Shown in pieces: positions 50,104-59,272 of a DNA stretch of 64,000 bases; the first letter of the stretch is position 1; each line of letters begins with the position of its first letter. The notes beneath the pieces are model-generated. The model was not told where the DNA came from. It did no database searches and worked only from the letters and a program-made list of their open reading frames with translations. A program made the translations under genes and the position numbers. The stretch spans positions 3,585,584-3,649,583 of the forward strand of contig NC_009142.1 of assembly GCF_000062885.1 (NCBI RefSeq), given 5' to 3'. This stretch comes from Saccharopolyspora erythraea NRRL 2338 (GTDB lineage Bacteria; Actinomycetota; Actinomycetes; Mycobacteriales; Pseudonocardiaceae).

Positions 50104-52194
50104 CTACGCGCGCAGCGGGCGGCCGCTCCCGGTGGTGAGCTCGTCGATCCGCCCCTGCTCGACCAGCTCGACGAACGCGTCGACGACCTGCGGGTCGAAC
50201 TGGCCGCCGCTGCCGTCGCGGAGCTGGCGCAGCGCTTCCTCGGTGTTCAGCGGCGACTGGTACGGGCGGTCCGAGCGCATCGTCGCCCACGCGTCGCACA
50301 CCGCGATGACCCGGGCCTCGAACCGGATCTCGGTGCCTGCCAGACCCCTGGGGTAGCCGGTGCCGTCGAGCCGCTCGTGGTGCTCGCGCACGATCTCGGC
50401 GATCTCGCCCATGCCCGCCACCGCGCGGATGAGCCGGTACCCGTGGTCGGGATGCTGCCGCATCAGCGCCCACTCGGCTTCGCTGAGCGCGGTGGGCTTG
50501 GCCAGGATGCTTTCCGGTAGGACGATCTTGCCGATGTCGTGCAGCCTGCCGGCCAGCTCGGCGTCGGCGCACGTCGCCTCGGCGGCGCCGAGCCGCTGGC
50601 ACACCAGCCGGGCCCAGCGGCCGACGGGGCGGCCGTGCGGCTGGTTGGACAGCAGCCGGTCGACCCGCTCGGCGACGGCGTGCAGGTATTGCAGGGCGGC
50701 GGCGCGGTCCACCGCGGGTGCGTGTTCGAGCTCGTCGCCGAGCGCGACGCGGTCGCGGCCCATCGCCTTGGCCGCGTACAGCGCGCGGTCGGCGTCGGCG
50801 ATGAGCTGCTGTGGGCTGCGTCCGACGCCGTCGCCGCCGGCCGCACCGACCGACACCGTCACCCAGGCCCGGTCGGCCGTGGACAGCTCCACCGGCATGC
50901 CGCCGACCGCCGCGCGCAGCCGCTCGGCCATGCCGGTGACCGCCGCCCGGTCGACGTCCAGCGCCAGCAGCGCGAACTCCTCGCCGCCGTAGCGGGCCAG
51001 CACGTCGCCTTCGCGCACCGCCCGCCGCAGCCGCGTGGCGGTCTCGACCAGCACCCGGTCGCCGACCGGGTGCCCGTAGCGGTCGTTGATGGACTTGAAG
51101 TGGTCGATGTCGATGATGAACACCGCCAGCGGCCGTCCTGCCCGCTCGCAGCGAGCCATCGCCTGCGGCAGGTGCGCCTCGAAGTAGCGCCTGGTGCACA
51201 GCCCGGTCAGCACGTCGGTCACGGCCAGCCGCCGCTGCTCGACGACCATCACCACCAGCCGCGCGATGGTGAGCAGGAACAGCACCGCGCACGCCGCCGC
51301 GATGACCGGGATGTCGTGGAACGCGCCGCGGCCGTGCTGCACCAGCAGCATCGTGGGCGCGACGAGCGCGGCGGCGGTCAGCGCCGCGATCCGTGACGGG
51401 CCGAGGCTCTGCTCCTTGGCCGGGCCGGGCTCGCCGAGCACCGCCATCGACGGGTGCAGGCCCGCGGCACCGAGCGCGATGTTGCCCGACAGCCAGATCG
51501 CGTCGAGGAAGTTGCCCGCGCCGTAGGTTCCGCCGAGCTGCTGCAGGACGTAGATCGAGTCGGCGGCCATGAACGCCAGCAGGTTGTAGGCCAGCAGGAA
51601 GAACGAGGTGGGACGCCGCCCGGAGCCCAGCATCAGCCGCAGCGCGACCGCGAACAGCGCCAGGTCGAGCACCGGGTAGGCCAGCGAGGCCGCGGTGACC
51701 AGCGGCGGCGAATCGGTGCGGACGCGCGGCTCGATCAAAAACAGCCACGACAGCATCGCCGCGACCACGGCCAGCAGCGAGGCGTCGAGCAGGTTGGGCA
51801 CGTCGCGGCGGGGCGACCGGCGCTCGATGAGCAGCAGGAGCCCGGCCACGACCGCCGGGTAGTGGGCGATGTAGAAGATGTCGGCGACGAACGGGAAGGT
51901 CGTCACCTCGAAGATGTAGTGCGCGGTGTAGAAGCTGGCGTCGGCCACGGCGTAGACGAGCTGGCTGGCGCCGATGATCAGCCAGGGCAGCCTGGGCACC
52001 GGCCGGTAGCGGGCCAGCCCGACCGCGATCGCCGGCACCGCCGAGGCGCTGATCAGGCAATACAGCACGATCCGCACCACGAGCCAGTCGCCTTCGGCGG
52101 GCACCGCGTAGTAGACCAGCGTCGTCGCCGAGCCGCCCATCACGTAGTACAGCCACGCGCGGTCGCCAGGCCGCTGCCGGGGAGTTTTCGCCAT
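50104..52194 (-). CDS. membrane GGDEF + HD-GYP c-di-GMP turnover protein
   Basis: A 696-residue protein. Residues 15-315 hold about nine membrane helices. The GGDEF domain (325-485) has GGEEF at 403-407 and an RxxD inhibition site (R394-EGD397). The HD-GYP domain (495-690) has HD at 552-553, HHERLDGTGYP (HHE 605-607, GYP 613-615) and further metal ligands. So both synthesis and hydrolysis of c-di-GMP look possible in one chain; GGDEF with HD-GYP is less common than GGDEF with EAL. Minus-strand ATG at 52194 follows AAGGG. It stands alone. Confidence 0.9.
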   Translation of the reverse strand: MAKTPRQRPGDRAWLYYVMGGSATTLVYYAVPAEGDWLVVRIVLYCLISASAVPAIAVGLARYRPVPRLPWLIIGASQLVYAVADASFYTAHYIFEVTTFPFVADIFYIAHYPAVVAGLLLLIERRSPRRDVPNLLDASLLAVVAAMLSWLFLIEPRVRTDSPPLVTAASLAYPVLDLALFAVALRLMLGSGRRPTSFFLLAYNLLAFMAADSIYVLQQLGGTYGAGNFLDAIWLSGNIALGAAGLHPSMAVLGEPGPAKEQSLGPSRIAALTAAALVAPTMLLVQHGRGAFHDIPVIAAACAVLFLLTIARLVVMVVEQRRLAVTDVLTGLCTRRYFEAHLPQAMARCERAGRPLAVFIIDIDHFKSINDRYGHPVGDRVLVETATRLRRAVREGDVLARYGGEEFALLALDVDRAAVTGMAERLRAAVGGMPVELSTADRAWVTVSVGAAGGDGVGRSPQQLIADADRALYAAKAMGRDRVALGDELEHAPAVDRAAALQYLHAVAERVDRLLSNQPHGRPVGRWARLVCQRLGAAEATCADAELAGRLHDIGKIVLPESILAKPTALSEAEWALMRQHPDHGYRLIRAVAGMGEIAEIVREHHERLDGTGYPRGLAGTEIRFEARVIAVCDAWATMRSDRPYQSPLNTEEALRQLRDGSGGQFDPQVVDAFVELVEQGRIDELTTGSGRPLRA

Positions 52195-52505
52195 CGCACC
52201 CTTTCGCCCCGAGAAGGCGCATGACCGCGTCCGGTCATGTCCCGACCCGGCGCCACGTGGGGGAGCGGGGCCGTGGCGTTCAGCCTAGCCGCACGGCGGG
52301 TCGGCGGCTGCGCTTTCTCCGGACGGTCCCCGGCGTGGCGCCGCGGTCCCCGGGCGGCAGCGAACCCGGGTCGTGGCCCGAAGTGCTCCCGGGGCGGCAG
52401 TGGGCTGCGCCCGGTCAGCCGGTGGTGCGGGAGGCCTCGACCGGGACCGCGGCCCGGCGCTCGGTGGCCGTGCTGGTCGCCGAGCGCCGGGAACGTTGCC
52501 GCGGG
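52195..52505. other. 311-base intergenic region
   Basis: It holds the promoter side of the c-di-GMP gene and the 3' side of the TauD-type gene. It is very GC-rich, with no supported gene; I see no convincing terminator. Confidence 0.35.
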
Positions 52506-53453
52506 TCAGGAGACCTCCGAGTAGTGCGAGGCGTCTCCGGTGCGGATCGTGCTGCGCACGCCGTCGATGCCGACCGGCACGTCGCCGGCGAGCGTGACGC
52601 GGTGCAGCCGCCGGGGCAGGTCGTCGTAGTCGGCGACGGCGTAGTGCTGGGTCGCCCGGTTGTCCCAGATGGCGAGGTCGCCGTCGGACCAGTGCCACCG
52701 GACCGTGTTCTCCAGTTGCGTGACACGGCTCTGCAGCAGCTGGAACAGGGTGTGGGACTCCGAGCTGGTGAGGCCGACCAGCCGCTTGACGAAGTGGCCC
52801 AGCAGCAGGGCGCGCTCGCCGGTCTCGGGGTGCACGCGCACGACCGGGTGCTCGGTCTCGTAGACGTTGGAGACGAATTCCCTGCGGTACTCCTGGAACT
52901 TGACGTCGACCCCGCCGACGCGGGTCTCGTCGATGTTGGCCGCGTAGTCGTAGGCGTTGGTGTGCACCGCCCACAGCGAGTCGACGAGCGCCTTGAGCGG
53001 TGCGGGCAGCTTCTCGTAGGCCGCCACCGTGCTCGCCCACGTGGTGGTGCCGCCGTACTCGGGCAGCTGCACGGCCCGGAGCACGCTGATAGCGGGCACC
53101 CGGTCGACGAACGTGACGTCGGTGTGCCAGCTGTTGGCCTTGGAGTAGTCGGAGTCGATCGGCAGGATGTTGGCGTTGTCCCGGCCGCGGACCGTCGGGT
53201 GGGCCAGGGTGAGGTCGCCGAGCAGCCGGGCGAACGCGACCTGGGACTCGTCGTCGAGGTGGCCCTGGTCGCGGAAGAAGATCACCTTGTGGGTGAGCAG
53301 GGCCGAGCGGATCGCCTCGACCGTGCCGGCGTCGAGGTCGCCCCCGAGCCGGACGCCGTCGACGCGGGCGCCGATGTGCGCGCCGAGCTTGACGACCCGG
53401 ACCCCGGACCCCGCGCGGGCGGTGCCGGATGCGTGTTCGAGCTGAGCGGTCAT
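52506..53453 (-). CDS. TauD/TfdA family Fe(II)/2-oxoglutarate dioxygenase
   Basis: A 315-residue dioxygenase. The iron triad is visible as H-x-D in [11 protein letters not shown] and the distal His in [11 protein letters not shown]; the following Arg binds 2-oxoglutarate. [20 protein letters not shown] and [14 protein letters not shown] are family segments. TauD-type enzymes oxidise taurine, other sulfonates or alkyl sulfates to release sulfur. Minus-strand ATG at 53453 follows AAAGGAAA; the longer frame upstream is low-quality. No sulfonate transporter is adjacent; a regulatory leader could lie in the 525 bases upstream. Confidence 0.88.
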   Translation of the reverse strand: MTAQLEHASGTARAGSGVRVVKLGAHIGARVDGVRLGGDLDAGTVEAIRSALLTHKVIFFRDQGHLDDESQVAFARLLGDLTLAHPTVRGRDNANILPIDSDYSKANSWHTDVTFVDRVPAISVLRAVQLPEYGGTTTWASTVAAYEKLPAPLKALVDSLWAVHTNAYDYAANIDETRVGGVDVKFQEYRREFVSNVYETEHPVVRVHPETGERALLLGHFVKRLVGLTSSESHTLFQLLQSRVTQLENTVRWHWSDGDLAIWDNRATQHYAVADYDDLPRRLHRVTLAGDVPVGIDGVRSTIRTGDASHYSEVS

Positions 53454-53978
53454 GTCGAGTTTCCTTTCGGCGCACGGCGAAGCGGCGCGCGGTGCGGGGG
53501 AGAACGGTGAAACGGTGCGGAAACGGGGGTGCGGAAACGGCGCTAGAAGCGCGCCGCGCATCCGTCGCAACAGCGGAGCGCTGTGCGGAGGTTTCCGTTC
53601 GATGCCACGATCGCACCGTAAGGACGCCGCGAACGGCATCGCAACCGGTCGTGCGGGACTGAAAATAAGTCGGGCGTGCGATCCCGCATCGCGGGCGGCT
53701 TTGACACCGGTGCGCCCTGCGGCGGAACCTGCTCACCATGCAGAAGATCGACGCTCACCGGTCGCACGGTTGCCGCGCTGTGCAGCGCACATCCGTCGCG
53801 TCGTCCTGTCGGCACTGCTGATCCACCTCAGCACCGCGCGCTCGTGACGAGAAGCGCGCTCGGCACGCGGCTTTTCCGCGCTGCCGCACTTACTTTCCGC
53901 CCAAGCGAAAGCAACCACCACCGCGGTGCGCCCGCGGCGGTTCGGACGTACCCGAATCCGGCTATCCCGAGGTAGGAC
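53454..53978. other. 525-base divergent intergenic region
   Basis: It separates the TauD-type gene from the ROK regulator. GTGCGGGAC (53651-53659) and ATCCCGCAT (53681-53689) form an imperfect inverted repeat around an AT-rich TGAAAATAAGTC, a possible operator or promoter. A short plus-strand frame at 53738-53821 could encode a 27-residue Cys/His-rich peptide ending CRHC; I do not claim it as a gene. Confidence 0.4.
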
Positions 53979-55172
53979 GTGACCACCCTGACCCCGGCCG
54001 GCCCGCCGCGCCCCCGTCCCGGCGGCGTGCGCGAGGCCAACGCGGCCCTGGTCCTCGGGGCCATCCGCCAGGAGGGCCCGCTGTCCCGCGCCGCCATCTC
54101 GCGACGGGTCTCGCTGAGCATGGCGACGGTGAGCAGGCAGGTGGCCGCCCTCGCCGAGCTCGGTCTGGTGCGCGAGGTGCCGGAGCTGACCCGGCACGGT
54201 GCCATCGGGCGGCCGAGGGTGCCGGTGGACATCGACGACAGCTCGATCGCGGCCTGCGGTGTCCACATCGGAGTGACCACGACGACCTGTGGACTCGCCG
54301 ATCTGCGGGGCGGACTCCTGTGCAGCGACCGCATTCCGACACCTCGCAGCGCTCCGGAGGACGCGCTGGCCACGATCGCCGAGCGGGTGCGGGCGTTGCT
54401 GCGGTGCCGGCCGGAGCGGACGGTGGTCGGGCTCGGGCTCGCCACCGGCGGCCGGGTCGACATCGCCGAAGGCCTCGTCGACCACGACCGGCTCGGCTGG
54501 CGCGCGGTGCCCGCCCGCACGCTCCTGGAGAGCGCAACGGGACTGCCGGTGCATCTCGACGGCCACGTGCCCGCGATGGCCAACGCCGAGGTGCTGTTCG
54601 GCCCGGGACGGGCACCCCGCAGCCTGCTGTACTTCTACGCCCGCGAGGTGGTCGGTGTCGCGATCGCGGTCGACGGGCGGCCGCACCGCGGCCCCGGACG
54701 CGCCGGCGACATCGCGCACCTGCCGATCGGCGGCGACCAGCGCTGCCGTTGCGGACGCACCGGCTGCCTGGAGGCCACGGTGTCGGAGGAGGCCGTCACG
54801 CGCCGGGCGGTCGAGGCGGGCGTCATCGCCGAACCCGACATGCGCCTGCTCGGCGAAGCCGACGACGCCGGAGACCCGGTCGCCTCGCGGCTGCTCGCCG
54901 AACGCGCGCAGGCCATCGGCCGCGCGGTGGCGATGCTGCGCGACGTCGTCGACCCCGACGCGGTCGTGCTGGGCGGGCAGGCGATCACCGACGCCCCGGA
55001 CTACGTCGACGACCTCCTGCACAGCTTCGCGGCCCACACGGCCCTACCCGGCGGCGAGCTGCCGGCGATCACCCGGTTCGGACCCGACGTGCAGGCCGTC
55101 GCCGCGTGCACGTCAGTCCTCGGACGGCTCTACGGTCACCCGTACGCACTGCTCGGCACCGAGAACCCCTGA
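53979..55172 (+). CDS. ROK-family transcriptional regulator
   Basis: A 397-residue ROK protein (NagC/XylR type). The N-terminal winged helix (about 18-75; PLSRAAISRRVSLSMATVSRQVAALAELGLV) is followed by a sugar-kinase-like domain with VVGLGLATGGRVD and the zinc motif CRCGRTGCLEA. The ATP-binding part is degraded, as in repressors. GTG at 53979 follows GAGGTAGGAC. ROK regulators answer to sugars or sugar phosphates; no sugar transporter is next to it, so its target is not evident. Confidence 0.88.
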   Translation: MTTLTPAGPPRPRPGGVREANAALVLGAIRQEGPLSRAAISRRVSLSMATVSRQVAALAELGLVREVPELTRHGAIGRPRVPVDIDDSSIAACGVHIGVTTTTCGLADLRGGLLCSDRIPTPRSAPEDALATIAERVRALLRCRPERTVVGLGLATGGRVDIAEGLVDHDRLGWRAVPARTLLESATGLPVHLDGHVPAMANAEVLFGPGRAPRSLLYFYAREVVGVAIAVDGRPHRGPGRAGDIAHLPIGGDQRCRCGRTGCLEATVSEEAVTRRAVEAGVIAEPDMRLLGEADDAGDPVASRLLAERAQAIGRAVAMLRDVVDPDAVVLGGQAITDAPDYVDDLLHSFAAHTALPGGELPAITRFGPDVQAVAACTSVLGRLYGHPYALLGTENP

Positions 55173-55211
55173 GTGGGTCGCCATGGCGACCCGGAAGACT
55201 CGCGGCTGGTG

Positions 55212-56450
55212 TCAGCGCCGTCGCAACAGCGCACGGCCTCCGAGGCCGACGGCGAAGACCGCGATCCCGGACACGACGGACTGCCAGGGCAGCGTGACCG
55301 CGAGCAGCAGGCAGCCCGCCAGCCCGAGCACGGGCACCCAGCGGCGCATGTGCCGCTCCCCGGCGGGCAGCGTGTACGCGGCCGCGTTGGCGATCGCGTA
55401 GTAGACCAGGACTCCGAACGACGAGAAGCCGATCGCACCGCGCAGGTCGAGGGTGAGCACCAGCGCGCACACGACCCCCGCCAGCGCCAGTTCCGCGTGC
55501 CGGGGCACGTGGTAGCGGGGGTGCACGGTGGCCAGCCGGCGCGGCAGGTCGCCGTTGCGGGCCATCGCCAGTGCGGTCCGGCCGATCCCGGTGACCAGTG
55601 CGAGCAGCGCACCCAGCGCCGCGACCGCCGCGCCGACCGTGGCGGCGGGGGCGAGCGGGCTCAGACCTCCGGCGCGGGCGGCGTCGGCCAGCGGAGCCCG
55701 CGACGTGGCCAGCGCCTCCGGTCCGAGCGCCGCGAGCAGGCCGACCCCGACCACGGCGTAGAGCACCAGCGCGGCACCGAGGGCGATCGGGATGGCCCTC
55801 GGGATGGTCCGCCGCGGCTCGCGCACCTCCTCGCCCAGCGTCGCGATCCGGGCGTAGCCGGCGAAGGCGAAGAACAGCAGCCCGGCCGACTGCAGCACGC
55901 CCGCCGGGTGCGCGGTGAGCGGCACCGCGCCGACGTTGTCCGCGGCGAACACGGCCGTGAGCGCCACCGCGAGGGCCGCCAGCGTGACGGCGAGCAGCGC
56001 GCGGGCCACGCCCGCGGTCTTGGTGATGCCGAAGAAGTTGACCGCGGTGATCCCCAGCACGGCCAGGACCGCCAGCGGCCTGGCGAACTCCGGTGCGACG
56101 TAGGCGGCGAAGGTCAGCGCCATCGCCGCGCACGAGGCCGTCTTGCCCACCACGAAGCCCCAGCCCGCCGCGAAGCCCCACCAGTCGCCGAGCCGCTGCC
56201 GCCCGTAGACGTAGGTGCCTCCGGAGTGCGGGTACCTGGCGGCCAGCGCCGCGGAGCTGGTCGCGTTGCAGTACGCCACCACGCCGGCGATCGCCAGGCC
56301 GGCGAGCAGACCGCTGCCCGCGGCGGCAGCGGCCGGGGCGAAGGCCGAGAAGACCCCGGCGCCGATCATCGAACCCAGCCCGATGACGACCGCGTCGCCG
56401 GTTCCGAGCCTGCGGGCCAGCCGCGGGCCGGGCTGCTGGTCGTCGCTCAC
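55212..56450 (-). CDS. APC-family amino acid permease
   Basis: A 412-residue protein with 12 predicted membrane segments. TGDAVVIGLGSMIGAGVFSAF is the diagnostic first helix, followed by AGVVAYCNATSSAALAARYP, SGGTYVYGRQRLGDWWGF and FFAFAGYARIATLGEEVREP. The minus-strand GTG at 56450 is chosen for GGAGGCAACACG just upstream. It imports or exchanges an amino acid or polyamine; specificity cannot be read. It converges with the ROK gene across a 39-base gap. Confidence 0.88.
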   Translation of the reverse strand: MSDDQQPGPRLARRLGTGDAVVIGLGSMIGAGVFSAFAPAAAAAGSGLLAGLAIAGVVAYCNATSSAALAARYPHSGGTYVYGRQRLGDWWGFAAGWGFVVGKTASCAAMALTFAAYVAPEFARPLAVLAVLGITAVNFFGITKTAGVARALLAVTLAALAVALTAVFAADNVGAVPLTAHPAGVLQSAGLLFFAFAGYARIATLGEEVREPRRTIPRAIPIALGAALVLYAVVGVGLLAALGPEALATSRAPLADAARAGGLSPLAPAATVGAAVAALGALLALVTGIGRTALAMARNGDLPRRLATVHPRYHVPRHAELALAGVVCALVLTLDLRGAIGFSSFGVLVYYAIANAAAYTLPAGERHMRRWVPVLGLAGCLLLAVTLPWQSVVSGIAVFAVGLGGRALLRRR

Positions 56451-56683
56451 CGTGTTGCCTCCAGCGCGTCGCTTGCGGGCGCGCACAGGCTAACCGGCCG
56501 GTGCCACACCCGGACCCGCCGACGCCACCTCGCCCGGTCGGCGCGGCCGAGGTCACCCCGGGTCAGCAGTTCGGCACCGCGACATGCTCCCGTCACCTGC
56601 CAGGAGTAGAACGGTAGCGTCAACGGCACCGCGCAGAGCAGGAGGCGAGCATCCGCATCGACAGGCCCGCTACCCGGGCGGCC

Positions 56684-57583
56684 GTGGTGGTCAACGTCCA
56701 CGCGCGAAACGGCGGCAAGGCCTACGCCTACGCCGTGGACCGCCTGCGCTCGCTCGGCGTCCCGGTGGGCAGCACCCTCCCGTTGCGCGACCCGTCGCGG
56801 CTGCCGGAGACGGTCGCGGCGGCCGTCGACGCGGGCCACGACCTGGTGGTGATCGGCGGCGGCGACGGCAGCGTCAGCTCGGTGGTCGACGTGCTCGCGC
56901 ACCGCGACGTGCCACTGGGGCTGCTCCCGCTGGGCACCGCCAACGACTTCGCGCGGACCATGCACATCCCCGGCGACCTCGAACAGGCGTGCCGCACCAT
57001 CGCCGACGGCCACATCGTCGACGTCGACCTCGGGCTGTGCGGCGACAACTACTACGTCAACCGGGCCTCGATCGGGATCGGCGCGCGGGTGGTCGAGTCG
57101 ATGTCGCCGTGGCTCAAGCGCCGCATCGGCGCCCTCGCCTACCCGGTGGCCACGGTGAAGGCGTTCGTCCGGCACCGGCCGTTCCGGGCGCGCCTGCGCT
57201 TCCCCGACGACGACCACCCGCCGGTGGAGTACGAGCGGTTGCTCCAGGTCTCGGTGGCCAACGGTCGCTACTTCGGCGGTGGCCAGCTCGCCGCGCCGGA
57301 CTCGGGCATCGACGACAGCACCCTGGACGTGTCGGTGATCAGGCAGGGCGGAGTGCTCGACCTGCTCGCCGTCGCGCGCAACCTGCGCACTGGTGGCGGG
57401 GGTTCCCACGTGGAGCACTTCCGCACCACGCGCGTCGAGCTGGAGACCGCTCCGGACCTGCCGGTCAACGTGGACGGCGAACTGGTCGCCCACACCCCGC
57501 AGCGGTTCCGCGTCGCGCGCGACGCGCTGCACGTCGTCGTACCCCGGACGTGGGTCGACGCGCAGGGACCGCACTCGGCCTGA
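56684..57583 (+). CDS. diacylglycerol kinase-like lipid kinase
   Basis: A 299-residue DAGK/YegS-type kinase. The nucleotide motif GGGDGSVSS is at 58-64, followed by LLPLGTANDFARTM, the phosphate site of the family, and a C-terminal beta-sandwich with NVDGELVAHTPQRF. It phosphorylates diacylglycerol or a related lipid at the membrane. A GTG at 56684 is the first canonical start. However, GGAGG at 56641 sits 5 bases before an in-frame ATC (56651) that would add 11 residues (xRIDRPATRAA), so a rare AUC start is possible. Confidence 0.87.
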   Translation: MVVNVHARNGGKAYAYAVDRLRSLGVPVGSTLPLRDPSRLPETVAAAVDAGHDLVVIGGGDGSVSSVVDVLAHRDVPLGLLPLGTANDFARTMHIPGDLEQACRTIADGHIVDVDLGLCGDNYYVNRASIGIGARVVESMSPWLKRRIGALAYPVATVKAFVRHRPFRARLRFPDDDHPPVEYERLLQVSVANGRYFGGGQLAAPDSGIDDSTLDVSVIRQGGVLDLLAVARNLRTGGGGSHVEHFRTTRVELETAPDLPVNVDGELVAHTPQRFRVARDALHVVVPRTWVDAQGPHSA

Positions 57584-57610
57584 GGGTGTGAGGGCAGCGC
57601 GTGGCCACGC

Positions 57611-58402
57611 TCAGGCGAAGCTGACCCGTTCCAGCCAGAAGTCGAGCAGCTCGGTGTCGCCGATCACCTCGACGCTTCCGGCGCGCGGCGACTGCCGCTT
57701 GTAGACGACCAGCAGCAGGTCGGTCAGCGGCCCGCGCACGGCGACCGCGCACTTCTCGTGCGCCCGCCGCCACGTGATCGCGTCGCCGGTGAGGTCCACG
57801 ACCCACTCGCCGCGGGCCTCGGGCGCGGTGTCGGTGGCGTGCAGGTGCAGCGTCCGGCCCGGACCGAGCAGTTCGCGTTGCTCGGGGTGGAACTCGAACA
57901 TCTGCGGCAGCGACCCGAGCTCCATCCACTCGTCGAGGCAGTCCAGCGCCACCTGCTCCCGGACCTCGAACGAGTTCCCGACGGCGAGGGTCGCGTCGGC
58001 CCGGTGTACGACGGTCTCGTGGGCCATCCGGCGGGCGAAGAACGGGGTGCCGCCACCGGGGACGGGGCTCCAGACCTGTGCCCGGGGGCCCGCCGCGCGC
58101 AGAGCGTCGGCCAGCAGCGCCGCGCCTTCGGCGAGCCATCCGTCGAGCACTGCCGCGTCCTCGTCGGTGTACTGGGTGAGATCGCGGAAGTCGTCGTCGG
58201 GCAGGAACTCGGCCGACCGCGTGCGCACGATCCGCTCCACCCAGCGATGGCACCCGCCCAGGTGCCGCAGAAGCTGACCGAGGTTCCACCCCGGGCACGA
58301 CGGCACCGGCGTGGTCATGTCGGCCTTCGCGGTGGTTGTCCGCAGCAGGTCCGTCTGAGCAACGATCTCGTCGCAGTACCGCTGGTAGTCCAGTCCCGAC
58401 AT
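57611..58402 (-). CDS. maleylpyruvate isomerase family mycothiol-dependent enzyme
   Basis: A 263-residue protein of the DinB-like mycothiol-dependent family (TIGR03083). The N-terminal four-helix bundle has CPGWNLGQLLRHLGGCHRWV and FARRMAHETVVHRADA, whose histidines bind a metal; the C-terminal part is the MDMPI-type SCP-like domain (WVVDLTGDAITWRRA). Members isomerise, conjugate or detoxify compounds with mycothiol, so the host probably makes mycothiol. Minus-strand ATG at 58402. The substrate is unknown. Confidence 0.85.
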   Translation of the reverse strand: MSGLDYQRYCDEIVAQTDLLRTTTAKADMTTPVPSCPGWNLGQLLRHLGGCHRWVERIVRTRSAEFLPDDDFRDLTQYTDEDAAVLDGWLAEGAALLADALRAAGPRAQVWSPVPGGGTPFFARRMAHETVVHRADATLAVGNSFEVREQVALDCLDEWMELGSLPQMFEFHPEQRELLGPGRTLHLHATDTAPEARGEWVVDLTGDAITWRRAHEKCAVAVRGPLTDLLLVVYKRQSPRAGSVEVIGDTELLDFWLERVSFA

Positions 58403-58491
58403 GGGAGCAACCTAGCCCGCACTCCCGACGGCGGCCCGCGCGACGGCATTGGTGGGACCAAAGCGGTCCGCCGAGTGCATACTTGCGGATC

Positions 58492-59190
58492 ATGAGCGCA
58501 TTCGTACTGGTGCACGGGGCGTGGCACGGCGCGTGGTGCTGGGAGCGGCTGACCCCGCTGCTGACCGAACGCGGGCACACCGCCACGGCCGTCGAGCTTC
58601 CGATCACCGAACCCGAGGCGGGACTGACCGAGTACGCGGCCGCGGTGTCGGAGGCGGTGGGCGACGGAGGTGACGTGGTGCTGGTCGGCCACTCGCTGGG
58701 AGGCCTGCCGCTGCCGCTCGTGGCTTCCCGGGTCCCGTTGCGGCACATGGTGTTCGTCTGCGGACTCATCACCCCCGCCGGGATGTCGATGCGCGAGCTG
58801 ACCCGCGGCGAGGACGTGTTCGCCGCGGGCTGGTCGGAGCTGGCCCGCCGCCAGCTCAGGCCGGGTGACGGTTCGAGCCAGTGGCCGCCGGACGCGGCGA
58901 TCGAGGCGTTCTACCACGACTGCGCCGACGACGTGGCGCGCGCGGCCGCGGCGAGGCTCAGCCGCCAGTTCTGGCGCTTCCAAACCGAGCCGAACCCGGT
59001 GGCCGGGTACCCGGAGGCACCGGCGACCTACGTGCTGTGCCGCCAGGACCGGGTCATCAACCCCGACTGGTCGCGGCGTGCCGCCCCAGCGCTGCTCGGC
59101 ACACCCGCCGTGGAGATGGCGGGAGGCCACTCGCCGCAGCTGTCCAGGCCCGCGGAGCTGGCCGACCTGTTGCACTCACTGGTGAGCTGA
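58492..59190 (+). CDS. alpha/beta hydrolase (EstC/salicylate-esterase-like)
   Basis: A 232-residue alpha/beta hydrolase. Oxyanion segment FVLVHGAWHGAWCWERL is typical of the hydroxynitrile lyase/EstC-like group; the nucleophile elbow is GHSLGG (about residues 65-70), the acid is in VLCRQDRVINPDW, and the catalytic His in MAGGHSPQLSRP. No ribosome site precedes ATG 58492, but a CATACT -10-like element ends 13 bases upstream, so the mRNA could be leaderless. It diverges from the mycothiol-type gene across 89 bases. Confidence 0.85.
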   Translation: MSAFVLVHGAWHGAWCWERLTPLLTERGHTATAVELPITEPEAGLTEYAAAVSEAVGDGGDVVLVGHSLGGLPLPLVASRVPLRHMVFVCGLITPAGMSMRELTRGEDVFAAGWSELARRQLRPGDGSSQWPPDAAIEAFYHDCADDVARAAAARLSRQFWRFQTEPNPVAGYPEAPATYVLCRQDRVINPDWSRRAAPALLGTPAVEMAGGHSPQLSRPAELADLLHSLVS

Positions 59191-59272
59191 CGCGAACGGC
59201 TCCTCCTGTGTGGACCAGGCCGGTGTTCAACGCGGTGCCGCGCTGGGTACGCCAGTCGCGAAGGGGGTCGAT

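Noticed and set aside
53738-53821. 27-residue plus-strand leader peptide
   Set aside because: It lacks a clear ribosome site and known leader motif; coding is unsupported.
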